From a virus: DNA of 23,150 nt. The position numbers and the translations under genes are program-made. Shown piece by piece: positions 7,839 to 13,890 of this stretch. The number at the start of each line of letters is the position of its first letter. Position 1 is the stretch's first letter. The stretch lies in the IMG/VR virus record IMGVR_UViG_3300042453_001439, positions 1 through 23,150 of that record; one strand, given 5' to 3'. Under the pieces are notes generated by a model. The model was not told where the DNA came from. It searched no databases and worked only from the letters and a program-made list of their open reading frames with translations.

Positions 7839-8579
7839 TCAGGAGATGAATTGTTGCCTTGGGACAAAACGTACCGCTGCTTTCTCGCGGTCCTCTGAAC
7901 TGGCGCGGTCCCAATCCGCGTCGTACTGCTCCTTAAGGACAGGGAGACGGTCGATAGCACCGGGGATCTTGAGGCCCAAGTAGTACGCCAAACCAGAGAC
8001 CAAACACGGGAGGAAGCGGAAGGGGATGTCCTGCGTGTAACCGCCGCCTGCACCAGCGTCTTGGACCCTTCGCAAGTACCAGTAGACGAACTGGTAGACG
8101 CCGGTCTGGTCCGGAGTGGGCCACACGGTGATGCTCGGTGAAGCCGTTGCCCCCGGCGAGTAGCTGCTGCCCGCAGGGTACGTCGCATTGGAGTTCCGGT
8201 TCACCAGTACCTGAATGGGCCGCGCCTGCTGGAGCTTGTTGGGGATGGACGAGTAGGTAGAGATCGAAATGCGCGTGATGGTCAGGTCGACCTGCGTACT
8301 GACGTTGCCTGCACCGGTCCTGATGACGTGTTCGAGGAGGTCGACGGTGTCAGAGGGCAATGGGTAGGTGTTGACGCCTTGGGTCAGGTTGATGACCGCT
8401 TGGTTGAACGTCCACATGTTCACACCACGGTTCGCCCAGTCTGCGAACAGCAGGTTCAGCGATCTCCGCGCCGTACGCAAGTCATAACCCGTGCGCAACT
8501 CAGCACCACAGCGCTCGAAGGCTTCCTCGACCGCTTCGTTGAGGTCAAGGTTGAATGATGTGGTGCCGGAGGTAGTCAT
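7839..8579 (-). CDS. Head-to-tail adaptor / connector-like protein (246 aa)
   Basis: The product starts with a helical region (LNEAVEEAFERCGAELRTGY, ARRSLNLLFADWANRG), then a beta-rich insertion (LTQGVNTYPLPSDTVDLLEH, ITVWPTPDQTGVYQFVYWYL), and returns to helices (IPFRFLPCLVSGLAYYLGLK). The same helix-beta-helix order is seen in adaptor proteins that attach the tail to the portal in short-tailed phages (P22 gp4 or T7 gp11 type), so I assign it to that role. The ATG overlaps the stop of the 77-aa gene (ATGA). Together with the 217-aa neck gene it completes the portal-distal connector. The role is fairly secure, the precise family less so. Confidence 0.75.
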   Translation of the reverse strand: MTTSGTTSFNLDLNEAVEEAFERCGAELRTGYDLRTARRSLNLLFADWANRGVNMWTFNQAVINLTQGVNTYPLPSDTVDLLEHVIRTGAGNVSTQVDLTITRISISTYSSIPNKLQQARPIQVLVNRNSNATYPAGSSYSPGATASPSITVWPTPDQTGVYQFVYWYLRRVQDAGAGGGYTQDIPFRFLPCLVSGLAYYLGLKIPGAIDRLPVLKEQYDADWDRASSEDREKAAVRFVPRQQFIS

Positions 8580-8809
8580 CTAAATCTCGCCGTCTTTCGG
8601 GCTACGCCCTTGGGCTGCGCCACAAATTGTTGGCCCTTGGCCTTGCCTTGACGCTTGGCCTTGGTTGTCGCCGCGTACTCAGCAGGAGACAAAGCATTGA
8701 TCGCTGCTTCCGGGAGGTATCTCTCCCCCGTCTTTGACGACGGCTTCCCTGACTTGGTCCGCCATTTCTGTGCGGTCCAGTCCTTCAGGGACTTTTGGGG
8801 GGCTTTCAC
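8576..8809 (-). CDS. Small basic conserved phage protein (77 aa)
   Basis: The product starts MKAPQKSLKDWTAQKWRTKS and continues with KPSSKTGERYLPEAAINALS, ending in a Lys/Arg-rich tail. The W-x-QKW-RTKSGKPS...TGERYLP pattern is a compact motif that I recall from small proteins in aquatic phages and large DNA viruses (possibly the DUF5872 type, low certainty). The start is GTG, overlapping the previous stop (GTGA), and the stop overlaps the adaptor ATG. The protein is very basic with conserved aromatic residues, so nucleic-acid contact is plausible. No enzymatic motif is seen. Confidence 0.7.
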   Translation of the reverse strand: MKAPQKSLKDWTAQKWRTKSGKPSSKTGERYLPEAAINALSPAEYAATTKAKRQGKAKGQQFVAQPKGVARKTARFR

Positions 8810-9057
8810 TTATACCCGCCACCGCGTTGTTTGTACTGCTTGGCAAGCAGTTGCGCCTTACGGGCGCTCCACTGTCCTGCGGCAGTACCTTGCGTTGCCT
8901 GTCCTTTGATGCTCTCGAACAACGACTTTCGCATCCCGGGCTTGGTGTAGTTACCCGCCGCGTTGACACGGCTCTCGCCGCCCTTGGCGTAGCCCGAGAC
9001 TTTCGCCTTGGGCATCTTGGCGGGGTTGATGCACCCCATGCCACGGGATGCGCGCAT
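8806..9057 (-). CDS. Small basic protein with YAKGG motif (83 aa)
   Basis: I place the start at the ATG at 9057, which overlaps the preceding stop by one base (TGATG), giving 83 aa; an in-frame extension upstream to 9093 would lie inside the preceding gene. The product begins MRASRGMGCINPAKMPKAKV, contains GYAKGGESRVNAAGNY at about 22-37, and has a helical basic half (KPGMRKSLFESIKG, WSARKAQLLAKQYKQRGGGY). The YAKGG motif also ends the 265-aa gene and appears as YANGG in the 65-aa gene, so these may be related. Its overlap with the next gene suggests coupled translation. Function is unknown. Confidence 0.7.
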   Translation of the reverse strand: MRASRGMGCINPAKMPKAKVSGYAKGGESRVNAAGNYTKPGMRKSLFESIKGQATQGTAAGQWSARKAQLLAKQYKQRGGGYK

Positions 9058-9854
9058 CAGACGTACCTCGTCTTCTTGGTACGCGTCTCGCACCCAGCAC
9101 CACGAACGCTGCCGCCCTTGGCGTAGGACTTGACGTTGCCGCCGCGTTTCATGCCCATTTCGGCGCCGCGCTCCATGACGTCACGGGCGTAGTCCTCGGT
9201 GGCTTTGCGGCCCGCAGCTTGCTGCTCGCCGCGAGTGCCGTACCTTGCGCTGCTGAAGACCCCGCCGGTCTTGGGCGGGTCGGGGTACAACGAGGGATCG
9301 TTGCGCTCGGGGGCCTCTTTGGCTGCGGGACGTTTCATCGCACCCGCTGCGCCTCGCGCCAGCGCCGCAAGCCCTGCGCGCCCCAACGCCGCGACACCCG
9401 CCTCCGGGCCCAGCATAGGCTCGACGGCGTCACGGCCCGGGTCCCGCATCATTTCTCGACGGCGCGCAGCCGCCCCTTCCTTCGCCCTTGACGGGTCGTT
9501 GTAGGGGCTCTCACTACGCATCGGGGCGGTATCGCGGTCCGCTGCCTTGCGACCTTCGGCGGCACCGCGACCTGCGCCCGCACCAACACGCGCAGGCAGC
9601 TTACCGGTCGCGTCCGCATTCAACAGATCGCGCAGCGTCTTGTCAGCGCCGTACTGCCGTTGGAAATCCGCGAGTTCCTCACGACTGACGTTTGCGTTTC
9701 CGCGCGCGTCTTCTCCCCGGTTTTTGACCGGCCCGTCGTACTTGGTCCTCCGTTGAGTCACAGACGCAGGGCGCAGCGCAGGAGCCAGCGCTTTGCGCAG
9801 CGCTTCTCCTTTGTCGATGCTGCGAAAGTCTCTTGAGTAGTCCTCGCGCGCCAT
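9057..9854 (-). CDS. Ala/Arg-rich basic protein with C-terminal YAKGG motif (265 aa)
   Basis: The 265-aa chain begins MAREDYSRDFRSIDKGEALR and is mostly disordered-looking, rich in Ala, Arg, Gly, Asp and Lys, with a short helical Ala/Gly stretch near 150-172 (GVAALGRAGLAALARGAAGA). The C-terminus holds SYAKGGSVRGAGCETRTKKT. This resembles the tail of the 65-aa protein (YANGGVTRADGCIRKGHTRG): both have Y-A-x-GG, then G-C about 8 residues later and a basic end. The gene sits amid the small basic genes of the virion cluster, and its stop overlaps the next start (TGATG). An internal virion or ejected protein is plausible, but no domain is recognised. Confidence 0.65.
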   Translation of the reverse strand: MAREDYSRDFRSIDKGEALRKALAPALRPASVTQRRTKYDGPVKNRGEDARGNANVSREELADFQRQYGADKTLRDLLNADATGKLPARVGAGAGRGAAEGRKAADRDTAPMRSESPYNDPSRAKEGAAARRREMMRDPGRDAVEPMLGPEAGVAALGRAGLAALARGAAGAMKRPAAKEAPERNDPSLYPDPPKTGGVFSSARYGTRGEQQAAGRKATEDYARDVMERGAEMGMKRGGNVKSYAKGGSVRGAGCETRTKKTRYV

Positions 9855-9861
9855 CGCAACC

Positions 9862-9993
9862 TCACTTGCAGCTACCGCCGCCCATCATCTTCTTGGGTTT
9901 GGCTTTGCCGTCCTTCTTCATGAAGAACGGAAGTTCCTTCTTGCCCTTCGCCTTGGGAGGCATCTTGGCGGACATCGGGGGCTTCTTCATCAT
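9862..9993 (-). CDS. Tiny lysine-rich protein (43 aa)
   Basis: A complete frame of 43 codons runs from ATG at 9993 to TGA at 9862. The product begins MMKKPPMSAKMPPKAKGKKE, contains LPFFMKKDGK and ends MMGGGSCK; about one third of it is Lys. An AAGGAAGG ribosome binding site lies about 7 nt before the first ATG, and the gene fits exactly between the 65-aa gene (1-nt gap) and the 265-aa gene (7-nt gap). That snug fit and the good ribosome binding site argue that it is a real gene. Function is unknown; a very basic DNA-contacting or packaged peptide is one possibility. Confidence 0.6.
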   Translation of the reverse strand: MMKKPPMSAKMPPKAKGKKELPFFMKKDGKAKPKKMMGGGSCK

Positions 9994-9994
9994 C

Positions 9995-10192
9995 TCACAC
10001 CTTCCTTCCTCTGGTATGGCCTTTGCGGATACAGCCATCGGCGCGGGTCACACCGCCGTTGGCGTACTTCTTGGGAGCAGGTTTGCGCTTGCTGGGCGGG
10101 GGTGGCGCAGGGGGCTGCGGTGGGGTCGGTTTGCCGTCCTTGTAGTCCGGGTCAGGGACCATCTGCCATCCAGATCCGCTTTTCGTTGCCAT
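9995..10192 (-). CDS. Small Pro-rich basic protein with YANGG motif (65 aa)
   Basis: The product starts MATKSGSGWQMVPDPDYKDG, passes through a proline-rich linker (PTPPQPPAPPPPSKRKPAPK) and ends in YANGGVTRADGCIRKGHTRG plus RKV. The C-terminal block, Y-A-N-GG-V-T-R-A-D-GC followed by a basic KGHTRG segment, is a motif I recall in short proteins of many aquatic phages. A weaker version ends the 265-aa protein. A TGGAG ribosome binding site precedes the ATG by about 8 nt. The conserved tail could bind a virion partner or nucleic acid, with the Pro linker giving reach; this is inference from composition. Confidence 0.65.
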   Translation of the reverse strand: MATKSGSGWQMVPDPDYKDGKPTPPQPPAPPPPSKRKPAPKKYANGGVTRADGCIRKGHTRGRKV

Positions 10193-10210
10193 TTTGAACT
10201 CCAGTGATGG

Positions 10211-10456
10211 TCAGCCCGGGTGAGGGCGGTTCTTGAGATTGTCGATCTTGGCTTCGAGCCTGTCAAAACGTTCGAGCAACTCTTTCATGTCCTGACGAAA
10301 CTCTGCGCGGGTGAGATGGTCCCGGGCAACTTCCTCGCGTGTCCTGTTCAACAGGATGCTCAAGCGGTCAAGTTCACGGAACTTAGCGGCCATGAAGAAC
10401 GCCACCACGCCCAGTAGGACCGTCAGGAGGGTGTTCCATAGGAGCGTCGCATCCAT
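10211..10456 (-). CDS. Single-pass membrane protein with coiled-coil tail; holin or spanin-like candidate (81 aa)
   Basis: I choose the ATG at 10456 because GGAAG lies 7 nt upstream; an in-frame GTG at 10474 lacks a ribosome binding site and overlaps the preceding gene. The protein has one hydrophobic segment at about residues 5-29 (LLWNTLLTVLLGVVAFFMAA) and then a charged heptad-rich coil (FRELDRLSILLNRTREEVAR and EFRQDMKELLERFDRLEAKI). One N-terminal membrane helix followed by a coiled coil suits a small holin, an Rz-like inner-membrane spanin, or a membrane-tethered virion protein. No endolysin gene is seen nearby in this window, so a lysis function is not proven. Confidence 0.65.
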   Translation of the reverse strand: MDATLLWNTLLTVLLGVVAFFMAAKFRELDRLSILLNRTREEVARDHLTRAEFRQDMKELLERFDRLEAKIDNLKNRPHPG

Positions 10457-10457
10457 T

Positions 10458-10712
10458 TCAGCACTTCCATGCACGCAAGGATTTGTTGATACGGGAGTTT
10501 GGGTCTTTTGCCGTTTTGGAGCTTGTCAGCTTCGCCTTCATGCCTTTCATCCGGGCGCAAAAGGAGTCACGACGAGGCCCGCCTTCAGGCTGTGGGGCCT
10601 TCAACCCCGGCTTGCCCGGGTTGGCTGCGTTGTAGCTGGCGCGGCCTTTGGCGTTGAGACCCCCGGCTTCAGACTTGCCTTCCTTACGCGTCCACGCAGG
10701 TGTCTTAGCCAT
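10458..10712 (-). CDS. Conserved small basic phage protein (84 aa)
   Basis: The product begins MAKTPAWTRKEGKSEAGGLN and contains AKGRASYNAANPGKPGLKAP, then RRDSFCARMKGMKAKLTSSK and RINKSLRAWKC. I recall this pattern (W-x-RKEGKS...GGLNAKGR...FCARMKGMK...NSRINKSLR.W.C) as a recurrent small protein of aquatic phages and cyanophages, probably the DUF6321 group. The conserved Cys residues, aromatic residues and basic charge suggest a compact nucleic-acid or metal-binding fold. The ATG overlaps the end of the 93-aa gene by 8 nt (ATGGCTAA) and lacks a Shine-Dalgarno, so translation is probably coupled. The family is fairly secure as conserved, its function unknown. Confidence 0.75.
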   Translation of the reverse strand: MAKTPAWTRKEGKSEAGGLNAKGRASYNAANPGKPGLKAPQPEGGPRRDSFCARMKGMKAKLTSSKTAKDPNSRINKSLRAWKC

Positions 10713-10986
10713 AGAAAATGGTGACTTTGGTCGCAGTAGGCAGCGTCACATAAACGCCGTTTTCAAACAGAATCCCCTCTCCGGGAATCAAGTTGGCAAA
10801 GGGGTTGTTGGTGTTTGCAGGGACATTGAAGCGCAAACGCTCAAGCCCCGTAGCGGTGCCATCGGTGAAGATGATGTCACCGGCTGTACCACCAGAAAGG
10901 CACTGGTAGCCTTTCAGCCGCACCCGCCCCGAAACAAGGGAGCCCGTAGCTTCTAGGTGCGCTGATTTGACGTCAGTCTGCATCAT
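10705..10986 (-). CDS. Small virion-type beta protein (93 aa)
   Basis: I start at the first of two adjacent ATGs (10986) because GGAG lies 6 nt upstream; an in-frame TTG at 10998 overlaps that GGAG. The 93-aa product (MMQTDVKSAHLEATGSLVSG) is a mix of short beta-strands with hydrophobic alternation (VRLKGYQCLS, GDIIFTDGTA, ATKVTIFYG) and resembles small virion-associated beta-sandwich proteins. It follows the 152-aa gene after a hairpin-containing gap of about 42 nt. A decoration or tail-associated role is plausible. Its stop is embedded in the next start, which suggests coupling to the 84-aa gene. Confidence 0.7.
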   Translation of the reverse strand: MMQTDVKSAHLEATGSLVSGRVRLKGYQCLSGGTAGDIIFTDGTATGLERLRFNVPANTNNPFANLIPGEGILFENGVYVTLPTATKVTIFYG

Positions 10987-11005
10987 GGTGAACTCCAATA
11001 GGAGA

Positions 11006-11023
11006 ACGCCCCCGGAGGGGCGT
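11006..11023. other. GC-rich hairpin between the 152-aa and 93-aa genes
   Basis: ACGCCCC (11006-11012) pairs perfectly with GGGGCGT (11017-11023) around a CGGA loop. On the minus strand it is followed by TCTCC rather than a T-run, so it is not a convincing terminator. It may define a transcript end or stabilise the upstream message. Confidence 0.45.
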
Positions 11024-11028
11024 CAGGA

Positions 11029-11487
11029 TCAGACCTGTGACGGGTTTGCAGCGCCGTCGTCACCGCGCACCACGTAGCTGATGATGATCGTTGCCGCGCC
11101 CGTGGTCAGGCCCGCGCCAGCCAGCGTGTAGCCCACGATGGCATCCGTGGCACCGACGTTCACCCAGCCGCCCGGGGTCGTCGCGTTGGCGGTCAGCGAG
11201 ACGCTGCCGACACTGGTGACGGTGCCCGTGGTCGTGAAGTCCACACCACCGATGCTCAGCTTGCAAGTCGTCGCCGCGCTGAAGACCGCTGTGGTCACCA
11301 CCGTGACCGCCGTCACTTGTGCGCCCGCAGGCAGGACGAAGGCCGTGCCCGTCAGGGTGCCGAACACCACGTCGGCGGATTGGGCGACCACCGTGGCCCC
11401 CATGTTGCGGATCGTGCCCGCCGTGGTGCCCGTCGTGTTCTTGACAGTGCCCAGCAGCCAAGGGCCGAGATGTGAAGCGAATCCCAT
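11029..11487 (-). CDS. Putative virion / decoration protein (152 aa)
   Basis: The product starts MGFASHLGPWLLGTVKNTTG and is dominated by Thr, Val, Ala and Gly, with alternating beta patterns (VVAQSADVVFGTLTGTAFVL, VTAVTVVTTAVFSAATTCKL). It lies immediately downstream of the major capsid gene but behind a terminator and a structured leader, so it may be expressed at its own level. An AGAGGA ribosome binding site lies 6-7 nt before the ATG. The composition suits a small beta-sandwich capsid-surface protein or a minor tail protein, which is inference. Only the minus-strand frame is supported by its ribosome binding site and by fit with its neighbours. Confidence 0.7.
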   Translation of the reverse strand: MGFASHLGPWLLGTVKNTTGTTAGTIRNMGATVVAQSADVVFGTLTGTAFVLPAGAQVTAVTVVTTAVFSAATTCKLSIGGVDFTTTGTVTSVGSVSLTANATTPGGWVNVGATDAIVGYTLAGAGLTTGAATIIISYVVRGDDGAANPSQV

Positions 11488-11502
11488 AATGGTTCCTCTT
11501 TG

Positions 11503-11548
11503 CCTGCACCGTCTTGAGGAGACAGTCCGCCGAGTCGGTCGGTGCAGG
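11503..11548 (-). promoter_or_regulatory. Structured leader upstream of the 152-aa gene
   Basis: CCTGCACCG (11503-11511) and CGGTGCAGG (11540-11548) form a perfect 9-bp inverted repeat 28 nt apart, with further short pairing potential inside. On the minus-strand transcript this stem-loop ends just upstream of the AGAGGA ribosome binding site of the 152-aa gene. An RNA element controlling translation or mRNA stability is plausible; no known class is recognised. Confidence 0.4.
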
Positions 11549-11558
11549 AGGTTGATTT

Positions 11559-11574
11559 CTCGGGCAAGCCCGAG
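11559..11574. other. Perfect small hairpin between terminator and leader
   Basis: CTCGGGC (11559-11565) and GCCCGAG (11568-11574) form a 7-bp stem with a 2-nt loop. It has no T-run and lies between the capsid-gene terminator and the leader stem of the 152-aa gene. Confidence 0.4.
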
Positions 11575-11590
11575 CCTAGCACAGTCTCGG

Positions 11591-11619
11591 ACAAAAGAAA
11601 AGGCCCCCGAAGGGGCCTT
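11591..11619 (-). terminator. Intrinsic terminator after the major capsid gene
   Basis: Read on the minus strand, AAGGCCCC-TTCG-GGGGCCTT (stem 11600-11607 with 11612-11619) is followed by TTCTTTTGT. An 8-bp GC-rich stem with a stable tetraloop and a T-rich tail, 18 nt past the capsid stop codon, is a classical Rho-independent terminator. It probably ends or reduces transcription after the capsid gene. Confidence 0.85.
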
Positions 11620-11637
11620 GGATCACGCCGGAGCCGC

Positions 11638-12549
11638 TCAGCTTGCGCCGGGGGAGCCGTACACGCCCAGACTGTCGCTGACCCCGAAGCTGTAGCGCTC
11701 GCGGGCCTTGTACCGGCTGTTGCCGGTGTCGAAGTCGGCATCCATCGACGTCGCCAGCGCCACACGCACGAAGTGCTTCAGACCGTTGGGCACGTCGGTC
11801 TTGAGGAACCAAGCGTTGTTGTCGGTCAAGAAGTGGTTGACGGTGTACCCTTCCGGGATCGAACCGTTGTTCTTCAGCGCGTTGAGGTCGTTGTCGGTGG
11901 TGCCGACGCGGAGGTTGGTCTCCAGCAGGCGCGTTGCGACGAACATCAAGGCCGGAGGCACGATCAGCTTGCGCGGCTTGGCGGCGATCAGGAGGCCCTT
12001 CTCGTCCGTCCACGCAGCGATCTGGATCACTGCGTTCTCCAGCGAGGTCTCGTTCAGGTCAGCCGCCGTCGCGGGACGGTTGCTGTTGGTACCACCGGAG
12101 ACCAGCGGGTGTGCGGTCGAGAACAGCGACTGCCCGTCACCGTAGGTGACCGAGCTGTTGAAGCCGTTGTTCAGGATCGCCGCCGCCTTGACCTGCTTGG
12201 TGTAGGACATCGCCCGAGCCAGCGCCTTGGTGTACCGCGCCGACAGACTGTCGTACAGGTTGTCTTCCATCGCCTCTTCGGTGATGGAGAAGCCCATAGC
12301 GATGGTCTCGTGGTTGTAACGAGCGGTCCAGGCTTCCTGCGCGTTGTCGTACGCGATGGCCTGACCTTCGTTCTTCACCGGAGCGGCAGAGAAACCAGCG
12401 AGCTTGGTCTCCTCTTCGAACGAGCGGTCGGAGGTCTCCGTTTCGTAGATCTCCTTGTGCTCTTCGCCGTAGCGCTTGTACTCCAGACCGAACAAAGCGT
12501 TCAGGCCGGGCAGCAGTTCCTTGAGAAGTTGTGCGCGAGAAATTGCCAT
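11638..12549 (-). CDS. Major capsid protein, Mu gpT-like (303 aa)
   Basis: The 303-aa protein fits the Mu gpT-type major head subunit, a branch of the HK97-fold capsid proteins. It opens with an N-terminal helix (AISRAQLLKELLPGLNALFG), followed by EETKLAGF and QEAWTARYNHETIAMGFSIT. A helical stretch (YDSLSARYTKALARAMSYTK, residues about 99-118) leads into the hallmark loop YGDGQSLFSTAHP at 136-148. The second half (PPALMFVATRLLETNLRVG, FLKTDVPNGLKHFVR) matches the domain order of gpT relatives. A GAGGAG ribosome binding site lies 9 nt before the ATG, and an intrinsic terminator follows. It lies downstream of terminase, portal, scaffold and decoration genes, the expected position for the shell protein. 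Mature length and any N-terminal cleavage are unknown. Confidence 0.9.
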   Translation of the reverse strand: MAISRAQLLKELLPGLNALFGLEYKRYGEEHKEIYETETSDRSFEEETKLAGFSAAPVKNEGQAIAYDNAQEAWTARYNHETIAMGFSITEEAMEDNLYDSLSARYTKALARAMSYTKQVKAAAILNNGFNSSVTYGDGQSLFSTAHPLVSGGTNSNRPATAADLNETSLENAVIQIAAWTDEKGLLIAAKPRKLIVPPALMFVATRLLETNLRVGTTDNDLNALKNNGSIPEGYTVNHFLTDNNAWFLKTDVPNGLKHFVRVALATSMDADFDTGNSRYKARERYSFGVSDSLGVYGSPGAS

Positions 12550-12561
12550 GATTCAGACTCC

Positions 12562-13425
12562 TCAGATCGCCACGGCGACTTGGTAGGCGTGGTAGCCGAA
12601 GTTCCACTTCAGCAGCACTTCGGGGTAGCCGACGAAAGTCAGCGTCACGGTGCCCGATGCGGTGGCGTTGGCCGACAGGGTGACCGACGTACCGGAGACA
12701 GCAGCCACCACCGTGCCCGCCGCGATGCCAGTGCCCGTCACGAGCATGCCCGTGCGAACGTCGGGGTTGGCCGCAGCCAGCGTGACCGCCGTGCTGGCGC
12801 TGGTCGTGGTGCCCGTCGACTGCGTGACCATTTTGGTGTCTTCCACCAACTGGACGATGCGGAACGGGGTCGTGGTCAGCAGGCGAGCGTTGCCCGAGCC
12901 GCCCATCACGCCGACGTTCGAGTTGCCCGCCGTGTTGGCGTTCACACCCGTGTTGGCGGTGTTGGTGGCCATCGAGGACACGTTCGTGCCCAGCGACAGA
13001 GCGCTGACCGCACCGGGGGTGATGGTCGAGCCGGTGTTGTAGCTGATCACCGCCGCCTTCATGATGACGTCGGGGTCATCACAGATGTAGGCCACAGCGT
13101 CCGGGGCGGTTGTGCCGTTGGCCCAGTACTGAGAGCGCAGCTTGCCGTAGATCGGACCGCCCGCCTGGGTGTACTCGCAGCCCAGGAAGATGCCGAGCGT
13201 GCCGCCCGTCTCCGCCGCAGCCGTGTTGTACGCCAGACCAGAGGTGATCAGCGTGCCGGTGTTGGTGAACTTCACCGGGTCACCGAAGAAGAGACCGCCG
13301 CCAGACACACCCGTGGTGTAGCCGGAGGCAATCGGGATCATCCGCGTCGAACCTGCGAAGACTTGTCCGCCGATCAGGTTCTGCGGAATCAGGCCGTAAG
13401 GCCGATCAACAGAGGGGTAAGACAT
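12562..13425 (-). CDS. Probable capsid decoration / head-associated protein (287 aa)
   Basis: The protein begins MSYPSVDRPYGLIPQNLIGG and has a first half of mixed strands (GLFFGDPVKFTNTG, YANGT-type turns). A Thr/Ala/Asn-rich middle (SMATNTANTGVNANTAGNSN) follows, and then a C-terminal block of small beta repeats (GMLVTGTGIAAGTVV, VSGTSVTLSANATASGTVTL). This last block resembles an Ig-like or beta-sandwich surface module. The gene is next to the major capsid gene with a 12-nt gap and has a TAGGAG ribosome binding site, so co-expression with the shell is expected. A decoration or second head protein is the best inference from position and composition; homologues I recall are annotated only as structural. 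Confidence 0.75.
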   Translation of the reverse strand: MSYPSVDRPYGLIPQNLIGGQVFAGSTRMIPIASGYTTGVSGGGLFFGDPVKFTNTGTLITSGLAYNTAAAETGGTLGIFLGCEYTQAGGPIYGKLRSQYWANGTTAPDAVAYICDDPDVIMKAAVISYNTGSTITPGAVSALSLGTNVSSMATNTANTGVNANTAGNSNVGVMGGSGNARLLTTTPFRIVQLVEDTKMVTQSTGTTTSASTAVTLAAANPDVRTGMLVTGTGIAAGTVVAAVSGTSVTLSANATASGTVTLTFVGYPEVLLKWNFGYHAYQVAVAI

Positions 13426-13434
13426 TCAAAACTC

Positions 13435-13890
13435 CTAGTTTGCTGCACCACGTCCGAACTTCACCTCCGAGCGCCGTTCGTTGAACAGCGGCATGCGGGC
13501 GTCGCTCTCGCGCATCAACGAATTGTCAACAGAGTGCATCTGCCCGTCAGTCATGTTTTGAAAGTGGGCGTTGCGCTGCTGAACAAACTCTTTGGGGGTT
13601 TTGCAAAGCATCAACCCACCGATCTCGACGCAGTCAGGAAAACGAGGGTTGTCGTTGTTCCCGGCCATCATGAGTTCGGGGTGGGCGGCTGCTTTGACAG
13701 GCTCCCAGCCTTCGCGCATCTTGGAGGAAATGTTCTTCGGGTCACTGGTACCCAAAGTGCTCAGGCGAATCCACCGGTACTCGTACCCCTCTTCAGGGAT
13801 CGGGCTCGGAAGAAGATCGGGTTGAACCCATTGGCGAGGACGCTCGGTTCGCGCACGAGTGTCCAGATCACGGGGGGTACGATCAGCCAT
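13435..13890 (-). CDS. Conserved hypothetical protein in the capsid cluster (151 aa)
   Basis: The product begins MADRTPRDLDTRARTERPRQ, is Pro/Arg-rich at the N-terminus, then has an ordered block with EGYEYRWIRLSTLGTSDPKN, MREGWEPVKAAAHPEL and FPDCVEIGGLMLCKTPKEFV, and ends in a charged helix with RMPLFNERRSEVKFG. The first four codons overlap the end of the scaffold gene by 8 nt, suggesting coupled synthesis. Placement between scaffold and head-protein genes suggests a head-assembly or head-internal role, for instance an accessory scaffold or head-completion protein, but no family is identified. Confidence 0.7.
   Translation of the reverse strand: MADRTPRDLDTRARTERPRQWVQPDLLPSPIPEEGYEYRWIRLSTLGTSDPKNISSKMREGWEPVKAAAHPELMMAGNNDNPRFPDCVEIGGLMLCKTPKEFVQQRNAHFQNMTDGQMHSVDNSLMRESDARMPLFNERRSEVKFGRGAAN

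Noticed and set aside
11521-11550. Sequence similar to the 3' hairpin of a Cas9 tracrRNA (GAGTCGGT..GGTGC)
   Set aside because: A coincidental short match: no repeats, no cas genes, and the sequence is explained by the inverted repeat of the leader.
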